NCBI RefSeq assembly: GCF_007753095.1
Contig: NZ_CP036348.1
Coordinates: 6,859,411-6,923,410 of the forward strand
Length of the DNA: 64,000 bases
From: Rosistilla carotiformis
GTDB lineage: Bacteria; Planctomycetota; Planctomycetia; Pirellulales; Pirellulaceae
Direction: 5' to 3'
Under the pieces are notes generated by a model that saw only the letters and a program-made list of their open reading frames with translations, was not told where the DNA came from and made no database searches. Shown here in pieces: positions 1-7,360 of this stretch (the first letter of the stretch is position 1; each line of letters begins with the position of its first letter). The translations under genes and the position numbers were made by a program.

Positions 1-30
1 TCGGGCACCTAAGCCTGAACGATTTCACGA

Positions 31-63
31 ACGGCCGTGGCCAACAAGCCGCGGCCGTTTTTG
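31..63 (+). terminator. Rho-independent terminator of an upstream gene
   Basis: An 11 bp GC-rich stem (31-41 paired with 48-58, one G-T wobble) with a 6-base loop is followed by a run of five T and further T-rich sequence. It would end transcription of a plus-strand gene lying left of the window. From here to 387 I see no gene, only the leader of the next coding region. Confidence 0.75.
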
Positions 64-387
64 TTTCTGGTTCCCCAAGCGTCTGACACCGCCAAAGCTG
101 CGGCGTGCAGGAAGCCGTAACGTTTGCGCGACCAACGGCGATCTGCCTCCCCCAGCCGCCCCGCCGCGGACTTCTACTTCAGGCCGCGATTGCCTGAACA
201 ACCGGCCTCAAGAGCTGCCTATAATGCTGGATGCCGATCGTTAGAGGGCGTCAAACATCGAAGCATCGGCCTCCAAGAGCTCGCTCACACTTGAGCTCGT
301 TCGGCTGCCACGGCGCCGGAAACGCAATAGCAACCGTCGCCGATCCACGGCATCGTTGCCTGTCACACACCTCCAACGGAGAGTCCG

Positions 388-1398
388 ATGCAAGAGGCTG
401 ATTCCACGGATCCGGGAGCTCCACAGGCGGCAACCGACACCGAAGAGACGACGAAGGTGAAGAGCCAGTGGTTGCGGCGACTGCTGTTGGCCGGCGGTGT
501 TTTGACGATTGTCGCGTTGGCCTACATCGAGCTGACGCTGCGGCGACCGATCGGTAGTGGGCCAGCAGGCCCCGAGGTCGCGCCAGCAGCTTTTAGCGAA
601 CCGTGGTCGTCGCGACAATTCAAGTTGCTAGGGATTGGCGACAGCGTGACGGCGGGCTTAGGAGCCAAGAGCCCTGCACATTCTTACTTTCAGCGTCTGC
701 TGAAGAATCCGGAGGATGAGTTTGCGGGGATGCAGGGGATTTGTCTGTCGCGCGTGCTGCCGAACATCGAAGCTGAAAACTTGGCGGTCTCCGGATCGAC
801 ATCGCCAATGCACTGGGAGGTCGTTCAACGACTGTCAACGCACGCGGTGGAGACCTTTGGAATTGTTGTGATGACGACCGGTGGGAACGATCTGATCCAC
901 AGCTACGGCCGTTCGCCAGCGCGCGAAGGGGCCATGTACGGTGCCACTCTGGAGCAGGCCCAACCGTGGAGCGATAACTTTGCGGCCCGATTGGATCGGA
1001 TGCTCGACCGAATCGATGAAAGCTTTCCTGGCGGCTGCGAGATATTCTTGGCAGACATCTACGATCCGACCGACGGCGTTGGCGACGCGCCAAGTATCTT
1101 CCTGCCGCCGTGGCCCGATGGGCTGGCAATCCATGCCCGCTATAACACGATCATCCAGGCCGCGGCAGAACGTCGGTCAAACGTAACGCTGGTCCCGATG
1201 TACGAAGCGTTTTTGGGGCACGGATCGCATTGTCGCCAGTTTTGGCGGTCGACCTACGACCGCAGCGATCCGCACTATTGGTTCTTCAGCAATATCGAAG
1301 ACCCCAACGATCGCGGTTACGACGCCATTCGGCGTCTGTTTTTGAACGCGATCGTTACCCGCCGCGACGTGCTGCCGAGCGGTGGCAGCACGGAATGA
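388..1398 (+). CDS. SGNH/GDSL-family hydrolase, membrane anchored
   Basis: Predicted lipase/esterase-like hydrolase of the SGNH superfamily, 336 residues. Residues about 30-48 form one hydrophobic segment after a charged N-terminus, so the enzyme is probably anchored in the membrane with its domain outside the cytoplasm. Block I is GDSV at residues 84-87 in the context LGIGDSVTAG. GGNDLI carries the block III Gly/Asn, and the C-terminal SDPH is a candidate for the block V Asp-His pair. The start is supported by GGAGAG four bases before the ATG. It stands alone on the plus strand, convergent with the dehydrogenase gene to its right. The substrate cannot be told from sequence; acyl esters, glycan O-acetyl groups or phospholipids are all possible. 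Confidence 0.8.
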   Translation: MQEADSTDPGAPQAATDTEETTKVKSQWLRRLLLAGGVLTIVALAYIELTLRRPIGSGPAGPEVAPAAFSEPWSSRQFKLLGIGDSVTAGLGAKSPAHSYFQRLLKNPEDEFAGMQGICLSRVLPNIEAENLAVSGSTSPMHWEVVQRLSTHAVETFGIVVMTTGGNDLIHSYGRSPAREGAMYGATLEQAQPWSDNFAARLDRMLDRIDESFPGGCEIFLADIYDPTDGVGDAPSIFLPPWPDGLAIHARYNTIIQAAAERRSNVTLVPMYEAFLGHGSHCRQFWRSTYDRSDPHYWFFSNIEDPNDRGYDAIRRLFLNAIVTRRDVLPSGGSTE

Positions 1399-1428
1399 TG
1401 CGACTTGCCGGCGGTTGGCCGCAAGATG

Positions 1429-2526
1429 CTAGGCGGCTTTACGCTGTTGATGGATCCGTTGGCTGGCCGCTTCGACCGATTCAGGCGGCGTCGCAAACGC
1501 GCCCACTTGTTCCGGTCCGCTTGCGTCGCCGAGCCATTGGCGGCAGTCGATCGCTTCCAAAACCTGTTCGGCCACGGCGACAGCGCGAGCGCCATCGGCA
1601 CCGCTGACCGTCGGCTGGCTGCCGCTTTGGATGCTGATCACAAAGTCGTGCTGTTCGTCCAAGATCGCGTTTCTCGGCTGAATCTCCGGCGACTGCGATG
1701 CCAACCAATGGCTGAACAATTGCTCGCGGAAGTCGGCCAACGGTCCGGCGGCTGTCAATTCGAACGAGCGTTCGGCGATCGAAGCCTCGGGCTGAATCAA
1801 GGTCGCCGAGGGGCCGGAGAAGTCGATATTGGCGTAGCCTCGCGGGCCGTAGACCTGCATCGTTCGAGCCGCCGCGGGGCTGATTCGCGATGCCTTCAGA
1901 TTGGCGACCAGACCGCATTCAAACGTGATCCGAGCTTCGGCAACGTCTTCGTGATCGCTGATCACCGACAATCCGCTGGCGTCGATCCGTTGGACCGCGG
2001 CGGAGGTGAGCGAGAGGACCAGGTCGATGTCGTGGATCATCAAGTCCATGACGACGCCGACGTCCAAGCAGCGGCCGGGAAAGCTGCTGGCTCGAACCGC
2101 TTCGATGTATTTAGGATGCTCGAGCATCGATTCGGCAGCCGACCAAGCAGGATTAAACCGCTCGACGTGGCCGACTTGCAGCGTGCAACCGTTCTGTTTG
2201 GCCAAGGCGACCAAACGATCGGCATCTTCGCTGGTCGTGGTGATCGGTTTTTCGATGAACAGATGCTTTTTCGCGCGAAGCACGTCGCTGCCGATCTCCG
2301 CGTGCAGATCGGTCGGGGCGGCGAGGATCACGCCGTCGACAAGTCCCAGCAGATCGCGATAGTCGGCGAAAGTTGGCACGCTGAACTGATCCTCGATCGC
2401 TTGCCGAGCGGCGGCGAAGGGATCGCTGACGGCGACCAGTTGGACGTCGTCGATCGTGCTGAGCAGTTTTGCGTGGATCTTGCCCAAGTGGCCCGCTCCG
2501 ATCACGCCAAGCTTCAATCGAGTCAT
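1429..2526 (-). CDS. Gfo/Idh/MocA family NAD(P)-dependent oxidoreductase
   Basis: A 365-residue sugar-dehydrogenase-type oxidoreductase. The N-terminus holds a Rossmann motif, VIGAGHLGKIH, and the family-typical EKP follows near residue 93 in IEKPITT. The C-terminal half should be the substrate and dimer domain. It is the last gene of a minus-strand run OmpH, LpxC, LpxA, this gene, only 57 bp after lpxA. That position suggests a nucleotide-sugar role in lipid A or O-antigen synthesis. A GnnA-like UDP-GlcNAc 3-dehydrogenase is one possibility, since gnnA sits beside lpxA in Acidithiobacillus, but no partner aminotransferase is seen here. Substrate assignment is inference; family membership is clear. 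Confidence 0.85.
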   Translation of the reverse strand: MTRLKLGVIGAGHLGKIHAKLLSTIDDVQLVAVSDPFAAARQAIEDQFSVPTFADYRDLLGLVDGVILAAPTDLHAEIGSDVLRAKKHLFIEKPITTTSEDADRLVALAKQNGCTLQVGHVERFNPAWSAAESMLEHPKYIEAVRASSFPGRCLDVGVVMDLMIHDIDLVLSLTSAAVQRIDASGLSVISDHEDVAEARITFECGLVANLKASRISPAAARTMQVYGPRGYANIDFSGPSATLIQPEASIAERSFELTAAGPLADFREQLFSHWLASQSPEIQPRNAILDEQHDFVISIQSGSQPTVSGADGARAVAVAEQVLEAIDCRQWLGDASGPEQVGAFATPPESVEAASQRIHQQRKAA

Positions 2527-2583
2527 CTTCTCTCTACTCCGTTATCGTTGGGCCAAGTGGCAGATTCGTCGGTGGACGCCCGA

Positions 2584-3390
2584 TCAAGCAGCCTTGCGGC
2601 GATCGCGTCCGCGGCCATTTTTGCCGCCGGTTTGATGATCCAGGAAATCGAGCAGTCGCAGCAGCGACGGCTGAATCGGCCCGCTTTCAAGCAGACGTTG
2701 TCGTGTTTCGGTAACGCCAACCGAGCGGCGATAGTACAACTTAAACGCCTCGGTGATCACGCGGATTTCGTCGTTGCTGAAGTCGTTGCGTTTGAGGCCG
2801 ACCACGTTGACGGTTCGCGGACGGGCGGGCGAGCCTTCGGCGAGCATGTAGGGTGGCACATCTTGCTTGACGCGTGAAAGTCCACTGATGAAACAATACG
2901 CGCCGATCGAAGCGTAGTGGTGGACGGCCACACCGCCCGAAAGGATCGCATCGTGATCGATGTGAACGTGTCCACCCAGCATGCAGTTATTGGCCATCAC
3001 GATCCGGTCGCTCAAACGGCAATCGTGGGCGACGTGGGCGTAAGCCATCAAATAGCAATGGTCGCCGATCGACGTGATCCCGTCTTCTTTTTCGGTCGCG
3101 CGATTGATCGTGCATCCTTCGCGGATCACGTTCCCATCGCCGATGATGACCTGCGTTGGCGAACCTTGGTAGCTGAGGTCCTGCGGTTCGCCACCGATCA
3201 CCACGTTGGGAAAGATGTGATTGTTTTCGCCGATCGTGGTGTGCCCCATGATCGTGACGTGATTCTCGATGTGCGTTCCGGCTCCGATGCGAGCATGCGG
3301 TCCGATAAGGCAGAAGTGGCCGACGCGGACATCGTCGCCCAATTGAGCGCGAGGGTCGACGACGGCGGTGTGCGCGATGGTGACGCTCAT
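2584..3390 (-). CDS. lpxA: Acyl-ACP--UDP-N-acetylglucosamine O-acyltransferase (LpxA)
   Basis: Catalyses the first step of lipid A synthesis, acylating the 3-OH of UDP-GlcNAc in the cytoplasm. The 268 residues match the family length. The N-terminal two thirds is a left-handed beta helix of hexapeptide repeats, for example VGHFCLIGPHARIG. The catalytic His is in HVAHDC near residue 120. The helical C-terminal domain begins around NVVGLKRNDF, as in Escherichia coli LpxA. I chose the ATG at 3390 because the protein then begins MSVTIAHTAVV as in homologues; an upstream in-frame ATG at 3414 would add eight unconserved residues. It lies 120 bp downstream of lpxC, without fabZ or lpxD nearby. Confidence 0.93.
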   Translation of the reverse strand: MSVTIAHTAVVDPRAQLGDDVRVGHFCLIGPHARIGAGTHIENHVTIMGHTTIGENNHIFPNVVIGGEPQDLSYQGSPTQVIIGDGNVIREGCTINRATEKEDGITSIGDHCYLMAYAHVAHDCRLSDRIVMANNCMLGGHVHIDHDAILSGGVAVHHYASIGAYCFISGLSRVKQDVPPYMLAEGSPARPRTVNVVGLKRNDFSNDEIRVITEAFKLYYRRSVGVTETRQRLLESGPIQPSLLRLLDFLDHQTGGKNGRGRDRRKAA

Positions 3391-3510
3391 AGAGGAAGCC
3401 CTTCCTTGGGCCACGGTGGTCCGTTTAGTTAATTAGTGACGCATTCATTGCGTCGTTTGATCCTATCAACATTTACCCAACGACGGCAATTCCGACTTTT
3501 GGCAACTGCC

Positions 3511-4392
3511 TTAGGCCGTTTTACGAGAACCGTGCATCGACCGACAGCTCAATTGTTGCAATTGCGTTGCCATCGATGCGTTCAGTTCGTGTCCACCGCG
3601 ATGGGAAACAAAACGTCCGATCAGCGGGAATCCGGCCAGTGCCAGGTCTCCCACCAAGTCCATCGCTTTGTGGCGTGCGCACTCATTCTCAAAGTGCAAG
3701 CTGTTTTCGACTAACCCATGGTCGTCGAAAATCAGCAAATCTTGATTCGTTACGTGTCCAGCAACGCCGCTGGCTCGCAACTGTTTGGCCTGGTCCGCTG
3801 TCACAAAAGTTCTCGCAGGAGCCAGTTCCTTGGCGAACGATTCAGGAGTCACCTGGAAAGCTGCGGTCTGCGGACGGATCGGGCAATCGTCGCCATAGTC
3901 CAACCGGTATTCAACCTCGAAGCGATCCGAATCGCTTGGTGACGCCTCGATCCAATTCGACGCCGAACCAATTCGCAACAAACGGTCGACCCGATAGGGG
4001 CGAATCGTCGTCGATTGTTCAACCCGAGCTGTGGAGTTGAGGGCATCGACAAACGCCGCTGCCGATCCATCCATTCCGGGCATCTCTTCGGCGTCGACCT
4101 GGATCTCGCAGTTGTCGATCTGCAGCGCCGCAAGCGCCGCCATCAAATGCTCGACCATCGAGACCACGGCCCCGCCATCGCTGCTTAACACCGTTCGCAG
4201 CGACATGCTTTGGCGAAACCCAACCAAGCCCGGGACACTTGGGTTCCCAGGCAGATCGGTGCGGACAAATCGGATCCCCGAGCCTGGGTCAGCCGGCAGG
4301 AAACGCACCGTGACCTGCTGGCCCGACCAGTAACCGCGACCGGTCACTTGGCAGGCTGCTTCAATCGTGTGCTCGACTCGCTGACAAGTCAT
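3511..4392 (-). CDS. lpxC: UDP-3-O-acyl-N-acetylglucosamine deacetylase (LpxC)
   Basis: Zinc-dependent deacetylase that commits UDP-3-O-acyl-GlcNAc to lipid A. The protein is 293 residues, close to the family length. The zinc ligands are all visible: His in MVEHLMAAL, and His and Asp in HKAMDLVGD. The catalytic His lies in RGGHELNASM near the end. GMDGSAAAF is also conserved. There is no C-terminal FabZ fusion, unlike some Bacteroidetes and other bacteria. It is 33 bp downstream of the OmpH gene and upstream of lpxA on the same strand, so the three are probably cotranscribed. Its presence supports a Gram-negative type outer membrane. Confidence 0.95.
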   Translation of the reverse strand: MTCQRVEHTIEAACQVTGRGYWSGQQVTVRFLPADPGSGIRFVRTDLPGNPSVPGLVGFRQSMSLRTVLSSDGGAVVSMVEHLMAALAALQIDNCEIQVDAEEMPGMDGSAAAFVDALNSTARVEQSTTIRPYRVDRLLRIGSASNWIEASPSDSDRFEVEYRLDYGDDCPIRPQTAAFQVTPESFAKELAPARTFVTADQAKQLRASGVAGHVTNQDLLIFDDHGLVENSLHFENECARHKAMDLVGDLALAGFPLIGRFVSHRGGHELNASMATQLQQLSCRSMHGSRKTA

Positions 4393-4425
4393 AGGAACGA
4401 ACTCCGATATCGACCGAAAACAAAA

Positions 4426-5013
4426 CTAGCGAGTGGCAACTTTAGTGCCCATGGCTTGCATGACCATTTGGGTCAGGTCCAACTTAGGGCTGTGGTAGAC
4501 CACACCCTTCATCACGCCACGCAAAACCGAATCTTGCTTTTCCAGTTCCATCTCTTCGCTGTTGTAACGCAGAACCAGGTCGATTCCGTTGTATTCGGAA
4601 ACCTGCTTCACGACGGCGCGGATCTTTTGGTAGTTGTCGAAGTAAATGCGTGCTTCGGCGTCTGCCAATTCTTTACGCTTGCGGATGGTTTCCAGTTTGA
4701 CCTTGGATTCCATTCCAGCCAGCTTCTCTTCTTGGCCGGCGTATTCGGGCGAACCGGGCTTGTAAGTCTTCAGCAGCTCAGCTTCTTTCTGCATCGACTT
4801 GCGAACGTTCGCCATCTCTTGCTCGTACGCCTTCATCGAGTTTTCGATTTGAGCGACTTCGGACTTGATGGCGTCGGAATTCTTGAAGATGTACGCGACG
4901 TCGATCACTGCGATCTTGCCGCCGGCAGCTTGTTGGGCCGATGCCAGCGCTGGCACCATCGCGATGCTCAACAGGGTACCGAGAATGATGGTCGTTGCCT
5001 TGGTAATCCGCAC
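4426..5013 (-). CDS. OmpH/Skp-family periplasmic chaperone
   Basis: A 195-residue exported protein of the OmpH/Skp family, which holds unfolded outer-membrane proteins in the periplasm. The N-terminus is a signal peptide (basic start, hydrophobic core, ALASAQQ cleavage region). IAVIDVAYIFKNS matches the family start. A long Lys/Glu-rich helical stretch (residues about 55-125) should form the coiled-coil arms. I chose the GTG at 5013 because GGAGA lies seven bases upstream and the signal peptide then starts directly; an ATG at 5091 would add 26 residues of unlikely composition. Next to lpxC and lpxA it recreates the skp-lpx linkage of other Gram-negatives, but without bamA or lpxD in view. Confidence 0.88.
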   Translation of the reverse strand: MRITKATTIILGTLLSIAMVPALASAQQAAGGKIAVIDVAYIFKNSDAIKSEVAQIENSMKAYEQEMANVRKSMQKEAELLKTYKPGSPEYAGQEEKLAGMESKVKLETIRKRKELADAEARIYFDNYQKIRAVVKQVSEYNGIDLVLRYNSEEMELEKQDSVLRGVMKGVVYHSPKLDLTQMVMQAMGTKVATR

Positions 5014-5150
5014 GTCTGCTCTCCTTGTCTGGTGCGTTGTAGTTTTGCCACGGGCCGAGCGTCTCAACCTGCGGCGATCGACACATTCCATGAGTCGACC
5101 TACGGGGCGGCTATTCTGCCGACCTGTCCAGTTCGCGTAAAGATTAATTT

Positions 5151-5177
5151 GACCAAAAGATGACCCAAACGGTCATT
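5151..5177 (-). terminator. Possible intrinsic terminator of the M28 peptidase gene
   Basis: A short stem, ATGACC at 5161-5166 with GGTCAT at 5172-5177, overlaps the stop codon of the peptidase gene. Read on the minus strand it is followed by CTTTTGG. Stem and tail are both short, so this is a weak call. Confidence 0.4.
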
Positions 5178-7056
5178 TCTTTTCGCCCAAAATCGCCTTC
5201 ACGCTGCGAGGTTGCCCTTGGCGAAGCACTTGAAATTCAAGCGTCTCGCCTCCTACATGCCCCGCCAAATAGTCCAACACCGTTTGAATCGATGTTAAAT
5301 TCTGGTCCCCTGCCTGAATCAGAGCGTCGCCCACCATCAAACCAGCCTGTGCCGCAGGCCCGTCGGGAACCACTTGGACAATCGTCACCCGATCGTCCGA
5401 CATGCGAAGTTGAACACCTAAAAATGCGGTTTTTTGCTTGCGAATCCCCTTTCCTCGCCGTGTGGTTTGGAAAACGGGTCGCTGCGACTCAGTCGCAATT
5501 TCACGTGTCGCCTCGGTAACCATATCGGTTATCCGGGTCAGTCCGATCAAATTGATTTTGTCGAAATCATCACTTGGTCGGTGATAGTCGTTGTGCAGCC
5601 CGGTAAAGAAATGCAGTACGGGAATGTCCTTTTCGTAAAAAGATTGGTGATCGCTGGGGCCGTAGCCGCTGGGATCGATGTCTAAAGAAAATTGAGACTT
5701 TTCATTCAGCTGCCGGATCAGTGCATCAAAATTTTCGGCGGTTCCAGTTCCGTAAACCGAGAGCACGTTCCCTTTCAGCCGGCCGACCATGTCGAGGTTC
5801 AACATCGCCACCGTCTGCTCCAATCCAAACCGCGGATTGCGGACATAATGAGCACTCCCCAACAGCCCCCGCTCCTCGCCGGTGAAGGCGATGAAGACGA
5901 TCCGCCGACGCTGTGGCTCCTGCGATTGGCTCAACTGGCGAGCGATCTCCAACAGCGCGGCGGTCCCGCTAGCATTGTCGTCAGCGCCGTTGTGAACCGC
6001 GATCGTTCCGGGAGCCAGCGAACCGATACCTCCCATCCCGACGTGATCGTAGTGAGCACCAACGATCACCGTCTCCTCGGCCAGAGATCCACTGCCGGGC
6101 AGTTCCGCAATCACATTGCGAGCCATCACCTTGTCGGTTTGTAAATCGGTTTGGATCGACGCGGTCACGCCCGGCAACAAGCCGCTGATCGGACGGAAGT
6201 CGCGGTCGATCGACTGTTCGATATCCAGCAGCGATCGGCCCATCGACTGCTGCAACAAGCCATCGATCACGGCCCGAGAGACGCAGACGGTCGGCAGTTT
6301 CTTGTCCGCGCTGCCGTTGCCCGCATCGGTGACCTCCAGGAGCGCGTCCTCGGTATTGCTATCATCTTGCTTGCCCAATTCGATCGCCGAAGCGTGGTCG
6401 TTGACGACGATCACCCCGACGGCACCGTGCGCGATCGCGCCGCTCATCTTCGTCGAAAAGTAGGCTGCCGGTGTAGGGCTGGTTTTGCCGAGCGGATTGT
6501 TCGGTTCGCCCAAACGCGGTTCTTTGCGGAGCACGATCACGATCTTGCCCTGCACATCGAGACCGGCGTAGTCGTCGTAATTGGCTTGTGGTGCGGTGAT
6601 CCCATAACCGACGAAGGCCAACGGAGCTTGAACCTGTCCCGAACTGCCGAGGGCTAGCGGGTTGAAGGTCTTGCCCAGTTGAAGGTTCAGCGGGCCGGCG
6701 CCCTGACGGTCGATCTGCACGTGGTTTTTTGCGGGATCGCCCACGGTGATCGTCGAATCGACCGCTAGCGACTGAAACGGCTGGCTGTCGATCAATTCGG
6801 TTCGCAGGCCGAGGCTAGCAAATCGCTTGGCGATGAACTCCGCCGCTTGGGCGATTTCGGGAGTCCCGACGCCTCGTCCTTTGAGTTCTTCGCTGGCGAA
6901 ATAGCGGATGTCGCGATCGATCCGCTCAGCCGCTTCGAGATCGCTCCCCTGGAGCGATTGCATTCGCTGCTGCGACAATTCCTCCGCACTCGAAAGTGCC
7001 ACAGGCAGACCAACAAAAATCAACAGGACCGTGGACAGCCGCGCGTAGATATTCAA
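5173..7056 (-). CDS. M28-family zinc aminopeptidase with PDZ domain, exported
   Basis: A 627-residue secreted metallopeptidase. After a signal peptide (residues 1-23) comes an N-terminal peptidase part with an inserted PA-like domain (residues about 130-260). The M28 core follows with two-zinc ligands visible in GAHYDHVG, GADDNASG, TGEERGLLG, NLDMVGRL and the late His in LHNDYHRPSDD. The last about 90 residues form a PDZ domain (FLGVQLRM... onward) that probably binds substrate C-termini or partners. It likely trims amino acids from peptides outside the cytoplasm for nutrient uptake. It lies 159 bp upstream of the OmpH gene on the same strand. Confidence 0.9.
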   Translation of the reverse strand: MNIYARLSTVLLIFVGLPVALSSAEELSQQRMQSLQGSDLEAAERIDRDIRYFASEELKGRGVGTPEIAQAAEFIAKRFASLGLRTELIDSQPFQSLAVDSTITVGDPAKNHVQIDRQGAGPLNLQLGKTFNPLALGSSGQVQAPLAFVGYGITAPQANYDDYAGLDVQGKIVIVLRKEPRLGEPNNPLGKTSPTPAAYFSTKMSGAIAHGAVGVIVVNDHASAIELGKQDDSNTEDALLEVTDAGNGSADKKLPTVCVSRAVIDGLLQQSMGRSLLDIEQSIDRDFRPISGLLPGVTASIQTDLQTDKVMARNVIAELPGSGSLAEETVIVGAHYDHVGMGGIGSLAPGTIAVHNGADDNASGTAALLEIARQLSQSQEPQRRRIVFIAFTGEERGLLGSAHYVRNPRFGLEQTVAMLNLDMVGRLKGNVLSVYGTGTAENFDALIRQLNEKSQFSLDIDPSGYGPSDHQSFYEKDIPVLHFFTGLHNDYHRPSDDFDKINLIGLTRITDMVTEATREIATESQRPVFQTTRRGKGIRKQKTAFLGVQLRMSDDRVTIVQVVPDGPAAQAGLMVGDALIQAGDQNLTSIQTVLDYLAGHVGGETLEFQVLRQGQPRSVKAILGEKK

Positions 7057-7360
7057 CCTTGAATTTCCGTCGATGGGAGGCCCGTCGCAGAAATCGCAAC
7101 CGGCTCACTGGATTAATGGGTGTGAAAGACGACAAGCTTGATTGTCGCCGATTCATCCGCCCCAACAACCGGTCGCGCAGCCATTTGCAGGGCTACGGTG
7201 CGGTGGGAATCCCGCCGGTTCCGGTTGGACTGCAGCGAGCGGGCGCCACAGTCGCTTGCTATCAAATTCGCGATCCACGCTCCGATCGCTCCGGCAGACC
7301 GGAGCGATCGGGTGAAGGAATCTCGAGATCCTTCGACGAGAACTCTCGCCGACTTGCGGC
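7057..7360. other. Gene-free stretch with a perfect hairpin
   Basis: This 304 bp gap separates the surface-protein gene from the M28 gene, both on the minus strand. It holds a 13 bp perfect stem (7282-7294 with 7299-7311, loop CAGA) placed about 50 bp after the surface-protein stop. With no T-run it may be a terminator or an mRNA 3-prime end stabiliser. The leader of the peptidase gene occupies the left part. I see no coding potential. Confidence 0.5.

Noticed and set aside
1405-2877. 490-codon plus-strand frame
   Set aside because: Antisense to the clear Gfo/Idh/MocA gene and part of lpxA; high-GC genes leave the opposite strand open.
3511-4392. LpxC-FabZ fusion
   Set aside because: The protein ends directly after the LpxC domain; no hot-dog domain follows.
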